DNA of 8,614 bases from Cyclobacteriaceae bacterium (GCA_030637245.1 DAOVVI010000039.1:1-8614); one strand, 5' to 3'. Counted from the first letter of the stretch, positions 1-7,213 are shown. Made by a program: numbers and translations. Notes: generated by a model from the letters alone, not told the origin.

Positions 1-1362
1 AAAATTGCCGAATTGAGAGGAAATGTAGTCTATGTGGACGATTCCATAGAGCTTTATACTGACAATCTCGATTATGACATGATCAATAAGTCTGCTATCT
101 ATTTTAATGGTGGTAAAATTATAGACGGTATCAATATTTTGGAAAGTGAAAAAGGTAATTATGATACAGAAGGGAAAATGATGATTTTTAATGATTCGGT
201 AAGAATGACCTCCCCGGATTATACACTGGAATCAGAAGACCTTATTTATAATATGATCACTAAAAAGGCCAGAACAAGTAGCAAAACAAAAATCACCCAC
301 AAAGATGGAAAAGTACTAAAATCAGAGCAGGGTTGTGAATTTGACACAAGAAACAATACTTATGCATTTCTTATTGGTGAAGTAGATACCGATAATTATT
401 TTCTCAAAGGGGATGAATTGTTTTTTAACAATCAACTGGGATCGTATTCGGCAAACGGAAATGTTTATCTGTTGGAAAAAGAAGATAATGTGATTATTAC
501 CGGCGATAATGCTAACTTCTGGCAGGACAAAGGATTGGCAAAAATATTTGGAAATCCTTTACTCAAAAAAATACTACGTGAAGACACACTGTATTTACGA
601 GCCGATACGCTCGTTTCTATAAGCGACAGCCTTGAAGCGAATAAAAGGCTTTTGGCATATCATAATGTGAAAATTTTTAAAAGCGACTTGCAGGGAAAAT
701 CGGATTCTCTGGCATATTATCTTGCTGATTCCTCTATTGCATTTTTTGACGATCCTATACTTTGGAATGAAGGCAGCCAAATTACAGCAGATACCATCCG
801 AATTCTTGTGAAAGATGGTACAATAGATCGACTGAAAACCTCTGTAAATTCCTTCATTATTTCAGAAGATTCTACTAAAAATTTCAACCAGATAAAAGGA
901 CGGAAAATGACCGCTTATTTTAATGGGAAAAACATAAAAGATGTAGATGTGACAGGAAATGGTGAAAGTATCTATTTTGTGGCAGATGTAGAAAATACAA
1001 AAGCACTTATTGGAATGAACCAGATCATCTGTTCAAATATGAAAATAATATTTAAAGACAACCAGGTAAATGATATCCGGTTTTATACAAATCCGGATGG
1101 TACGTTTGTACCTCCTCACGAATTGAAAGAGGAGGATAAAAAACTAGACGGATTTGCATGGAGAATTGATGAACGCCCAACTAAAAGGGAAATCTTGATG
1201 AATCCTTCTGAAGTAGAACGCATCCGCAAAGAAGTGGAATCAATGATAAAAGAGGAGGAAGAAGAAAAAACGAAGCTGGAAAAATTGATAGAAAAAAATA
1301 TAGATGTGGAGAAAATTAAAGATAAGCTTAAAAAACCAACCAAAAACCTTCAACAACAATAA
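1..1362 (+). CDS. OstA/LptA-like periplasmic protein, 5'-truncated by the window edge
   Basis: The frame is already open at base 1 (K-I-A-E-L-R-G-N...) and the first in-frame ATG is internal, so the true start lies upstream; 453 residues are visible. The protein is a series of beta-strand-rich repeats of the OstA_N/LptA type, each with an 'x-G-N-V...ad.l.y' flavour: GNVVYVDDSIELYTDNLDYD near the start, similar units near visible residues 65-95, 125-155 and 160-180, and a degenerate later set near 215-265. Proteins of this fold form a beta-jellyroll slide for lipopolysaccharide in the periplasm, and Bacteroidota carry a long version usually named OstA-like protein. The last 50 or so residues differ: a very acidic and lysine-rich, probably helical tail (EEEEEK... 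to KNLQQQ). The gene sits just upstream of bamD, another envelope gene, but an 89-nt gap with a promoter separates them. The fold assignment is fairly sure; a role in LPS transport is inferred from the family. Confidence 0.85.
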   Translation, partial: KIAELRGNVVYVDDSIELYTDNLDYDMINKSAIYFNGGKIIDGINILESEKGNYDTEGKMMIFNDSVRMTSPDYTLESEDLIYNMITKKARTSSKTKITHKDGKVLKSEQGCEFDTRNNTYAFLIGEVDTDNYFLKGDELFFNNQLGSYSANGNVYLLEKEDNVIITGDNANFWQDKGLAKIFGNPLLKKILREDTLYLRADTLVSISDSLEANKRLLAYHNVKIFKSDLQGKSDSLAYYLADSSIAFFDDPILWNEGSQITADTIRILVKDGTIDRLKTSVNSFIISEDSTKNFNQIKGRKMTAYFNGKNIKDVDVTGNGESIYFVADVENTKALIGMNQIICSNMKIIFKDNQVNDIRFYTNPDGTFVPPHELKEEDKKLDGFAWRIDERPTKREILMNPSEVERIRKEVESMIKEEEEEKTKLEKLIEKNIDVEKIKDKLKKPTKNLQQQ

Positions 1363-1412
1363 AATTATCCGGTTTTAAGGGGCTAACAATCGCTTTTCTA
1401 AAAACAAATAAA

Positions 1413-1444
1413 ATTGTTTATTAATCGTTACACGGTTATATTTG
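1413..1444 (+). promoter_or_regulatory. Bacteroidota-type promoter for bamD operon
   Basis: A perfect match to the Bacteroidota -7 consensus TAnnTTTG (TATATTTG, 1437-1444) lies 20 nt after ATTG (1413-1416), a good fit to the -33 element. The expected transcription start, a few bases past the final G, falls at about 1449-1452, at or right next to the bamD ATG at 1452. The mRNA would then be leaderless or nearly so. The elements are read directly from the sequence; the start point is inferred. Confidence 0.7.
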
Positions 1445-1451
1445 CACCCTC

Positions 1452-2267
1452 ATGATTAAAAATGCAGTAAAAAATACGTTAATTCTTTCACTCTTAGTGC
1501 TTTACATTGGATGCAGCGAATTTCGAAAAATCCAAAAAAGTGACGATTGGAAGCTAAAATATGACGCTGCTTTAAATTATTATGAAAAAAAGGATTACTA
1601 CAGAGCAATAATCCTTTTTGATCAGATCAATCCATATATACGGGGCAGTGCGGAAGCTGAACTGGTACAATTTTATTATGCTTATGCACACTACTACCAA
1701 AAGCAGTATTTGCTAGCTTCTCACTATTTCAAAAATTTTCATGATACCTATAATAGAAGTGATTATGCAGAAGAAGCCTTCTATATGTACGGATATGCAC
1801 TATATAAGCAATCTCCTATTTATAACCTGGAGCAATCCAGTACCATTGAATCTATCATGGCAATACAAACTTTTCTGAACAGATATCCTGGAAGCGAATA
1901 TCGGAGAGAAGCAATAAATATACAGGCTGAGCTGCGTCTGAAACTGGAGAAAAAGGCTTATGAAAACGCAAAATTATATTTCACACTTGGAAAATTGAAT
2001 TCGGCCCTTATATCGCTGGAAAACTTTAGCAAGGATTATCCAGACGCTATCCTGGCAGAAGATGCATCATTTCTGCTTGTCCAGGCTTCGTATAAATATG
2101 CCAAAGAAAGCATCCCCTCAAAGCAAAAGGAAAGATATTACGATTGCATAGAAAATTATGAAGAATTTATAGATAATTATCCCGGGAGTAAATATTTAAA
2201 GGATATTCAAGACTATTATTCAAATAGTATAAATCAAATAGAAAAATTAACTGAAGATACATTATAG
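1452..2267 (+). CDS. bamD: Outer membrane assembly lipoprotein BamD
   Basis: BamD is the TPR lipoprotein of the BAM complex that inserts beta-barrel proteins into the outer membrane; it acts on the periplasmic face, bound to BamA. The 271-residue product starts with a short basic segment and a hydrophobic stretch (residues 9-20) ending in a lipobox-like LYIGC, with C21 as the expected lipidated cysteine. The -3 residue is Tyr rather than the usual Leu, with Leu at -4. Next comes SEFRKIQKS and then TPR-like helical repeats: about residues 34-66 (LKYDAALNYYEKKDYYRAI), 70-105, 107-145, 165-200 and 215-255, with repeated 'YPGS' turns (FLNRYPGSEYR, FIDNYPGSKYL). Length and order match the Bacteroidota BamD family. 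ATG 1452 is the only start that precedes the signal peptide. It heads a block with rpoZ (8-nt gap), coaBC and the DUF4835 gene. Confidence 0.93.
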   Translation: MIKNAVKNTLILSLLVLYIGCSEFRKIQKSDDWKLKYDAALNYYEKKDYYRAIILFDQINPYIRGSAEAELVQFYYAYAHYYQKQYLLASHYFKNFHDTYNRSDYAEEAFYMYGYALYKQSPIYNLEQSSTIESIMAIQTFLNRYPGSEYRREAINIQAELRLKLEKKAYENAKLYFTLGKLNSALISLENFSKDYPDAILAEDASFLLVQASYKYAKESIPSKQKERYYDCIENYEEFIDNYPGSKYLKDIQDYYSNSINQIEKLTEDTL

Positions 2268-2275
2268 ATATAATT

Positions 2276-2599
2276 ATGGCTACAGATCCATCAATAATTA
2301 CCAGAGACTTAAATATACTCGCAAAAGACACACTTAATCTTTACGAGTCAGTTGCAATTATTTCAAGAAGAGCACGACAAATTTCTGCTGTAGTAAAGGA
2401 GGAATTGAGCTCGAAACTTGCTGAATTTGCAACTACTGTTGATAATCTTGAAGAAATATTTGAAAACAGAGAACAAATTGAAATTTCAAGATATTATGAA
2501 AGAATGCCTAAATCAACTGTTGTTGCAATTGAAGAATTCCTTAATGGAGAGTTGACCTACAGGTATCCTGAAGAAGAGGAACAACAGGATTTTTATTAG
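2276..2599 (+). CDS. rpoZ: DNA-directed RNA polymerase omega subunit, Bacteroidota type
   Basis: Omega is the small RNA polymerase subunit, equivalent to eukaryotic Rpb6, that helps fold and hold beta-prime in the core enzyme. The 107-residue protein carries the family core at about residues 21-45 (NLYESVAIISRRARQISA), which corresponds to the conserved 'ry.lv...a.RArql' segment. The C-terminal part (EEFLNGELTYRYPEEEEQQ) is the acidic end typical of the Bacteroidota version, which is longer than the 91-residue E. coli protein. The start ATG lies 8 nt after the bamD stop and no Shine-Dalgarno sequence is visible (upstream: agatataatt), as is usual in this phylum. The stop is 8 nt before coaBC. 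The placement between bamD and coaBC is, as far as I recall, common in Bacteroidota. Confidence 0.88.
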   Translation: MATDPSIITRDLNILAKDTLNLYESVAIISRRARQISAVVKEELSSKLAEFATTVDNLEEIFENREQIEISRYYERMPKSTVVAIEEFLNGELTYRYPEEEEQQDFY

Positions 2600-2607
2600 T
2601 ATAAAAG

Positions 2608-3831
2608 ATGCTCCGCGGGAAAAATATTTTAGTCGGAGTTACCGGAAGTATAGCCGCCTACAAATCAGCTATACTTATAAGATCTTTAATAAAAAAGGGC
2701 GCAAAAGTAAAGGTAATCATGACGTCCTCTGCTACTGATTTCATCAGTCGGCTTACGCTCTCCACGCTTTCCAAAAATCCGGTTAACCTGGATTTTTTTA
2801 ACTCCAACTCAGGAGAATGGACAAGTCATGTAGAACTGGGGCTTTGGGCTGACCTGTATATGATTGCTCCGGCTACCGCCAACAGTATCGCTAACTTTGC
2901 CCATGGAATCTGTGACAATTTATTAGCTGCTGTTTACCTTTCGGCCAGGTGTCCTGTATTCATCGCCCCGGCAATGGATCTTGATATGTACCGTCATAAA
3001 GCTACAACAGATAATATTGCCACTCTTAAAGGATTTGGAAATAAAATCATTGATGCCGGTCATGGTGAATTGGCCAGTGGATTGGTTGGCGAAGGCAGGA
3101 TGGCCGAACCTGAGCAGATCGTTCAGATCATTGATGAATTTTTAAAAGCCGATCAACCATTAAAAGGTAAAAATGCATTGGTTACTGCAGGGCCAACATA
3201 TGAAGCGATTGATCCTGTCAGGTTCATTGGTAACCACTCCAGTGGAAAAATGGGCTATGCAATCGCCGAGGAACTGGCAGAAAAAGGCGCCAAGGTAAAA
3301 TTGGTCAGCGGCCCTTCCCAACAAACCACTCAACATCCCAACATCAGCAAACATGCCGTAAACACTGCTGACGAAATGTACATGGAAAGCCAACGTAGTT
3401 TTAATGCCACAGATATCATAGTGCTTGCCGCTGCTGTTGCCGATTATAAACCCATTGCAAAAGTGCCTGAAAAGATTAAAAAGCAGGAAAAATCCCTGCC
3501 TACCGGACAGGCAGGCATAACCCTTGAAATGACAAAGACCGTGGATATAGCTGCTACATTGGGCAAAGAAAAAAAGGGTGGACAATTTATAGTTGGCTTT
3601 GCCCTGGAAACTGAAAATGAATTGGCTAATGCAAAAGAAAAAATCACAAAGAAAAACTTTGATTTGATTGTATTGAATTCGTTGAAAGATAAAGGAGCCG
3701 GATTTGGCCATGACACGAATAAGATCACAATTATTGATAATGAAGGCGCATTGAAGAAGTTTGATTTAAAATCCAAAAAAGAAGTTGCCAGGGATATCGT
3801 TAATGAAATAATTGACAGAACCAATGTATAG
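2608..3831 (+). CDS. coaBC: Bifunctional phosphopantothenoylcysteine decarboxylase / phosphopantothenate-cysteine ligase
   Basis: CoaBC catalyses two consecutive steps of coenzyme A synthesis: CoaB joins cysteine to 4'-phosphopantothenate using CTP, and the FMN-dependent CoaC part decarboxylates the product to 4'-phosphopantetheine. The protein has 407 residues, close to the usual 400. CoaC (about 1-185) shows GSIAAYKS near residue 13, the catalytic His at H74 (SHVELGLWAD), PATAN, PAMDLDMY (D124) and GEGRM (161-165). CoaB (about 187-405) shows VTAGPTYE (192-199), NHSSGKMG from N209, AAAVADYKP (274-282), KIKK from K289 and IVGFALETEN. Two CoaC positions differ from E. coli: Asp124 for Asn125 and Ser157 for Cys158. 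Residues 296-303 (SLPTGQAG) look like an inserted palindromic repeat. ATG 2608 gives the standard start MLRGKNILVGVTGS. The 3' end overlaps the next gene by 8 nt. Confidence 0.96.
   Translation: MLRGKNILVGVTGSIAAYKSAILIRSLIKKGAKVKVIMTSSATDFISRLTLSTLSKNPVNLDFFNSNSGEWTSHVELGLWADLYMIAPATANSIANFAHGICDNLLAAVYLSARCPVFIAPAMDLDMYRHKATTDNIATLKGFGNKIIDAGHGELASGLVGEGRMAEPEQIVQIIDEFLKADQPLKGKNALVTAGPTYEAIDPVRFIGNHSSGKMGYAIAEELAEKGAKVKLVSGPSQQTTQHPNISKHAVNTADEMYMESQRSFNATDIIVLAAAVADYKPIAKVPEKIKKQEKSLPTGQAGITLEMTKTVDIAATLGKEKKGGQFIVGFALETENELANAKEKITKKNFDLIVLNSLKDKGAGFGHDTNKITIIDNEGALKKFDLKSKKEVARDIVNEIIDRTNV
3495..3515 (+). repeat. Palindromic repeat inserted in frame in coaBC
   Basis: Perfect 7-bp inverted arms CCTGCCT (3495-3501) and AGGCAGG (3509-3515) flank a 7-nt GC-rich centre (ACCGGAC). 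Read in the coaBC frame it encodes most of SLPTGQAG (residues 296-303), placed between KIKKQEK and ITLEMTKT, where relatives, as I recall them, have no such residues. It is far richer in G+C than the surrounding gene. This looks like a dispersed palindromic element that tolerates insertion within coding sequence. The arms are seen directly; that it is one of a genome-wide family is inference, since only one copy is in the window. Confidence 0.72.
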
Positions 3832-4723
3832 ATTTTTAATTGGATTTCTCTTTATACTAATTTCAACTCATCAAATAATTGGTCAGGAGCTCAATTGCCA
3901 GGTAGTTGTCAATGACGAACGTGCACAAACCTCAGACCGACAAGTATTCCGGGATATGGAGCAGGCGTTTGCCCGGTTTATGAATGATAGAAAATGGACT
4001 AATGACAATTATCTGCCTGATGAGCGGATCGACTGTAATATGGCCATTACCATCGAAAGCATGCCGGCAATAGGCTTTTATAATGCAACAGTTCAGATTC
4101 AATCCTCAAGACCGGTATATAATACGAGTTATTCTTCTCTCATTTTTAATTTCGCAGACCGGGACTGGCAAATTGAATACGTGGAGTCAACCCCATTAGA
4201 TTTTGGAGATAATGTATTCACCAGCAACCTGACTTCCATGTTGGCTTTTTATGCATATATCATTATCGGACTGGACAACGATACTTTTGAAGAGTTTGGC
4301 GGTGAGGAACAATTCAAAAAAGCATTGGATATTGTCAACTTAGCCCAGCAATCTGATCGACCCGGCTGGCAGGCGTTTCAAAGTAACAGAAACAGGTATT
4401 GGCTAAGCGAGAACCTTACAAACCAGGATTTAAGGCTGATCAGAAAAGGACTTTATACGTACCACCGGCTGGCAATGGATCAATTTGAAACTAAACAGGA
4501 TGAATCCAGAGTTTTAATTGTCAGCGTACTCAAAGATATTGAGGCAGCCAATCGCAATATCCCTAATAGTATTCTCAAAATCTCTTTTTTTGACGCCAAG
4601 AAAAATGAATTGGCAAAAATTTTCGAAACAGGCAATCCGGCAACTAAAAGAGAAGCCTATAATATCCTTGTAAATTTAGATCCGAGCAACACAGAAAAGT
4701 ATAGAAGCATTATTGGAAATTAA
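3824..4723 (+). CDS. DUF4835 family exported protein
   Basis: An exported protein of 299 residues found throughout Bacteroidota and typically located between coaBC and recN, as here. Its biochemical role is unknown to me; some annotation pipelines name the family PorD of the type IX secretion system, which I cannot confirm. I chose ATG 3824, inside the coaBC 3' end (8-nt overlap), because it directly begins a signal peptide: MYR, a hydrophobic core (residues 4-15) and likely cleavage near IIG|QELNC. An upstream TTG at 3812 would add only four residues. The mature part begins QELNCQVVVNDERAQTSDRQ and then shows QAFARFMNDRKWT, both as expected for the family. A single Cys follows the cleavage site at residue 25, with another at about 71 in DERIDCN. 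The C-terminus (LVNLDPSNTEKYRSIIG) is also family-typical. No membrane anchor is visible after the signal peptide. Confidence 0.85.
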   Translation: MYRFLIGFLFILISTHQIIGQELNCQVVVNDERAQTSDRQVFRDMEQAFARFMNDRKWTNDNYLPDERIDCNMAITIESMPAIGFYNATVQIQSSRPVYNTSYSSLIFNFADRDWQIEYVESTPLDFGDNVFTSNLTSMLAFYAYIIIGLDNDTFEEFGGEEQFKKALDIVNLAQQSDRPGWQAFQSNRNRYWLSENLTNQDLRLIRKGLYTYHRLAMDQFETKQDESRVLIVSVLKDIEAANRNIPNSILKISFFDAKKNELAKIFETGNPATKREAYNILVNLDPSNTEKYRSIIGN

Positions 4724-4792
4724 TTCTTCCTTTTACTTTTATATCAAATTATACGAATTCCGAAATTCGATATTTCCAGAAAAGACCTATTT

Positions 4793-6445
4793 ATGATTAA
4801 AAGTCTGCTCATAAAAAATTATGCATTAATCCAGCATTTAAAAATGGATCCCTCGCCACATTTCAATACTGTTACAGGTGAAACAGGCGCTGGGAAATCA
4901 ATTATGCTTGGTGCATTGGGTCTTTTACTTGGCAACAGAGCCGATACCAGGGTTTTGTTTGAAGAAAACCAAAAATGCGTCATTGAAGGATCTTTTGAAA
5001 TTTCAAAGCTAAACATGATTGATCTCTTTGATAGCCTGGAATTAGACTATCAGGATGAAACAATAATTCGAAGAGAAATCAGTTCCACCGGAAAATCCAG
5101 GGCATTCATCAATGACACACCGGTGACCCTGGACGTTATGAAAACTATTGGTAATTTCCTGGTTGATGTACATTCACAACGAGATACTTATTTACTTGGC
5201 CACACAAGTTATCAATTGAGAATGATTGATGGATATGCGCAAAACACGAATTTGTTTGATAAATATAGGATCATCTATAAAAATTTTAAAAAACATGAAT
5301 CCGAATTCAATATTCTAAAACAACAGGCTGAAGAACTAAATAAAGAATCAGATTACAATCATTTTTTACTGGAAGAGTTGGAAAAGTCGGCATTAAGTGA
5401 TGGCGAGCAGGAAACTTTAGAAGAGGAACTCCGGATCATTGAGCATGCTGAAGAAATAAAAAGCAAACTGTTTGAATGCCAGGAATTGATGGAAAATTCA
5501 GAATTTTCAGTCAACGCCGGCTTGCAGCAGGCTTTTAAAAATATAGATCAGATCACCGCTTTTGCCGAACATTTTGAACCATTAAAATCGAGGTTGGAAA
5601 GCTGTTTACTCGAATTAAAGGACCTCGCCGAAGAAATAGAAAACGAAAGTCATAAAGTTGACTTTGATAAAGACAGGCAGGAAGAAGTTCAGGAAAGGTT
5701 GGGATTACTATTCCAATTGTTTCAAAAACACCACGTAAACACTGTAAGTGAATTGATTGAGATTCGAGAAAATTTGCGAAAAAAAGTCAATAAAGTCTTG
5801 AATATGGATGATGAGTTATCCAATGCAAAAGAACGATTGGATCAGCTGGAAAGTGAACTTAGGTTAATTGGGAAAAATCTGACAGAATCAAGGGTTGCAG
5901 TCCTTGAAAATTTTAAAAGAGAACTTGAATCTTTATTAAAGGAGCTGGCTATGCCTTTTGCAAGCATTGATGCGCACCATGAGATTATAGTTCCATCAGA
6001 AAATGGTATGGATAAAATCACGATTTTGTTTAGCGCCAATGCGGGTGTAACTCCCAGTGAATTGAAAAATGTAGCCTCAGGAGGAGAATTTTCAAGATTG
6101 ATGTTCTCAATCAAATACATGCTTGCCGGAAAAACATCTCTGCCAACTATAATATTTGACGAAATTGATACCGGAGTTTCAGGTGAAATTGCCATGAAGT
6201 TGGTGTCCATGATGAAGGAAATGGCATCACGTCACCAGGTAGTTGCCATAACGCATTTACCCCAGATTGCCGCAAGCGGGGATGAGCACTATTTTGTGTT
6301 TAAAGAAAATGAAAACGGAAGATCAATTTCCAAAATTAAAAAATTACAGCATCAGGAGCGCGAAGAAGAAATTGCCAAAATGATTGGAGGCGATCATCCC
6401 TCTGAAGCAGCAATGGAAAATGCAAGGGAGTTGCTTGCCAGATGA
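4793..6445 (+). CDS. recN: DNA repair protein RecN
   Basis: RecN is an SMC-like ATPase that acts in double-strand break repair, probably by tethering DNA ends and sister chromatids in the cytoplasm. The 550-residue product has the two-part ABC head split by a coiled coil. Walker A is GETGAGKS (29-36). Two charged helical segments (about 160-210 and 270-380) form the coiled-coil arms. The signature motif is ASGGEFSRLM (about 428-437), Walker B is IIFDEIDTG (catalytic Glu457, following Asp456), and the H-loop is ITHLPQIAA (His488). Length is normal and no key residue is missing. ATG 4793 is the natural start because MIKSLLIKNYALI is the family N-terminus. A 69-nt gap separates it from the DUF4835 gene, with neither a clear terminator nor a TAnnTTTG promoter, so it may be cotranscribed. 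No LexA box was recognised. Confidence 0.96.
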   Translation: MIKSLLIKNYALIQHLKMDPSPHFNTVTGETGAGKSIMLGALGLLLGNRADTRVLFEENQKCVIEGSFEISKLNMIDLFDSLELDYQDETIIRREISSTGKSRAFINDTPVTLDVMKTIGNFLVDVHSQRDTYLLGHTSYQLRMIDGYAQNTNLFDKYRIIYKNFKKHESEFNILKQQAEELNKESDYNHFLLEELEKSALSDGEQETLEEELRIIEHAEEIKSKLFECQELMENSEFSVNAGLQQAFKNIDQITAFAEHFEPLKSRLESCLLELKDLAEEIENESHKVDFDKDRQEEVQERLGLLFQLFQKHHVNTVSELIEIRENLRKKVNKVLNMDDELSNAKERLDQLESELRLIGKNLTESRVAVLENFKRELESLLKELAMPFASIDAHHEIIVPSENGMDKITILFSANAGVTPSELKNVASGGEFSRLMFSIKYMLAGKTSLPTIIFDEIDTGVSGEIAMKLVSMMKEMASRHQVVAITHLPQIAASGDEHYFVFKENENGRSISKIKKLQHQEREEEIAKMIGGDHPSEAAMENARELLAR

Positions 6446-6517
6446 AAAAGAAAGTCATTTAGAGTTTTGTGCTCACAATCACATTTCATGAAAATTATTG
6501 GTGCTAAATTGCGCCGT

Positions 6518-6542
6518 TTTGGTAAGAAAAAGCATATATTTG
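6518..6542 (+). promoter_or_regulatory. Probable promoter of the flavodoxin gene
   Basis: TATATTTG (6535-6542) matches the Bacteroidota -7 consensus TAnnTTTG exactly. The best upstream match, TTTG at 6518-6521, is only 13 nt away, shorter than the usual 17-21; an ATTG at 6508-6511 would be 23 nt away. The -7 element is therefore convincing and the -33 element is not. The expected transcription start near 6547-6549 would leave a leader of about 38 nt that is A/T-rich and has no Shine-Dalgarno site. Confidence 0.55.
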
Positions 6543-6585
6543 CGACTGCGATTTAATTTATGATCATTAATACTAATAAAATACA

Positions 6586-7089
6586 ATGGGAAAAATAGGA
6601 ATTTTTTATGGCTCAACTGAGGGAAATACCGAAGATGTAGCTGACAAGGTAAAAGAGGCTTTAGGTGATGCCGATGTTCACAATGTTGATTCTGCAACTG
6701 CAGACGATTTAGCTGAATATGATACGATTATATTTGGTGCTTCTACGTGGGAAATTGGTGAATTACAGGAAGATTGGGAGACCTTCATCGATGTGCTTGA
6801 TGATGTTGATTTTAGTGGTAAGAAGGTAAGTTATATCGGACTTGGAGATGCTGACGGATATCCTGATACATTCGTTGATGCTATCGGAATGATTCATGAA
6901 AAAATTGTTGATTCCGGAGCAGAATTTTTTGGAGCATGGCCAACTGACGATTATGAATTTGATGAGTCTAAAGGTATAGTTGACGGGAAATTCCTTGGCC
7001 TGGTAATTGACGAAGACAACGAGTCGGACAAAACGGATGATCGTATTGCTGCCTGGGTTGCACAAATTAAAGGTGAATTAGGTCTTTAA
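6586..7089 (+). CDS. fldA: Flavodoxin, long-chain type
   Basis: Flavodoxin is a small soluble FMN protein that carries low-potential electrons and can stand in for ferredoxin, often when iron is scarce. The 167-residue protein has the phosphate-binding loop GSTEGNTE (9-16) right after the first beta strand (KIGIFYG), with Glu at a loop position where many family members have Thr or Asp. The FMN-stacking aromatic candidates are W55 in ASTWEIGELQEDW and Y92 in LGDADGYPDTF. Its length indicates the long-chain class, with an inserted segment about 113-140 (EFFGAWPTDDYEF). It is strongly acidic, as expected for an electron carrier that docks to basic partners. The gene is alone between its own promoter and a strong terminator. 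The next operon encodes Rnf, a ferredoxin-linked complex, so a functional link is plausible but not shown. Confidence 0.94.
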   Translation: MGKIGIFYGSTEGNTEDVADKVKEALGDADVHNVDSATADDLAEYDTIIFGASTWEIGELQEDWETFIDVLDDVDFSGKKVSYIGLGDADGYPDTFVDAIGMIHEKIVDSGAEFFGAWPTDDYEFDESKGIVDGKFLGLVIDEDNESDKTDDRIAAWVAQIKGELGL

Positions 7090-7105
7090 TTCCAAATGAA
7101 ATAGT

Positions 7106-7152
7106 AGAGCTGTTTGTAAATTGTAATGAATACAAACAGCTTTTTATTTTTT
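7106..7152 (+). terminator. Intrinsic terminator after the flavodoxin gene
   Basis: A perfect 11-bp stem, AGCTGTTTGTA (7108-7118) pairing with TACAAACAGCT (7131-7141), encloses a 12-nt loop and is followed at once by a T-rich run TTTTTATTTTTTT. One G-T and one A-T pair can extend the base of the stem. It starts 18 nt after the flavodoxin stop codon. It isolates the flavodoxin transcript from the downstream rseC-rnfB operon. Confidence 0.92.
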
Positions 7153-7213
7153 TGATATATCTATTTTTTGTAATTCTCTGCTTTTTTATGAGAATTAATT
7201 AGTTTATTTTTTG

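Noticed and set aside
1363..1412. Possible terminator after the OstA-like gene
   Set aside because: The spacer has some A and T runs but I found no stem of useful length followed by a T-run, so read-through into bamD remains possible.
3160..3711. A 183-codon open frame on the minus strand opposite coaBC, and another at 3444-3824
   Set aside because: Both lie fully antisense to coaBC, whose sense-strand product has every family motif. The antisense peptides match no family I know and are by-products of coding composition.
3812..3823. TTG 3812 as the start of the DUF4835 gene
   Set aside because: It would put four extra residues before a normal signal peptide. ATG 3824 gives the standard Met-Tyr-Arg plus hydrophobic-core beginning.
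4754..4769. Hairpin CGAATT-CCGA-AATTCG between the DUF4835 gene and recN
   Set aside because: The stem is only 6 bp and AT-rich, and no T-run follows, so it is not an intrinsic terminator. It could be a regulatory dyad but is short enough to occur by chance.
6479..6697. A 72-codon minus-strand open frame across the flavodoxin start
   Set aside because: It covers the flavodoxin promoter and start codon, is rich in His, Leu and Phe with no domain, and has no promoter of its own that I can see.
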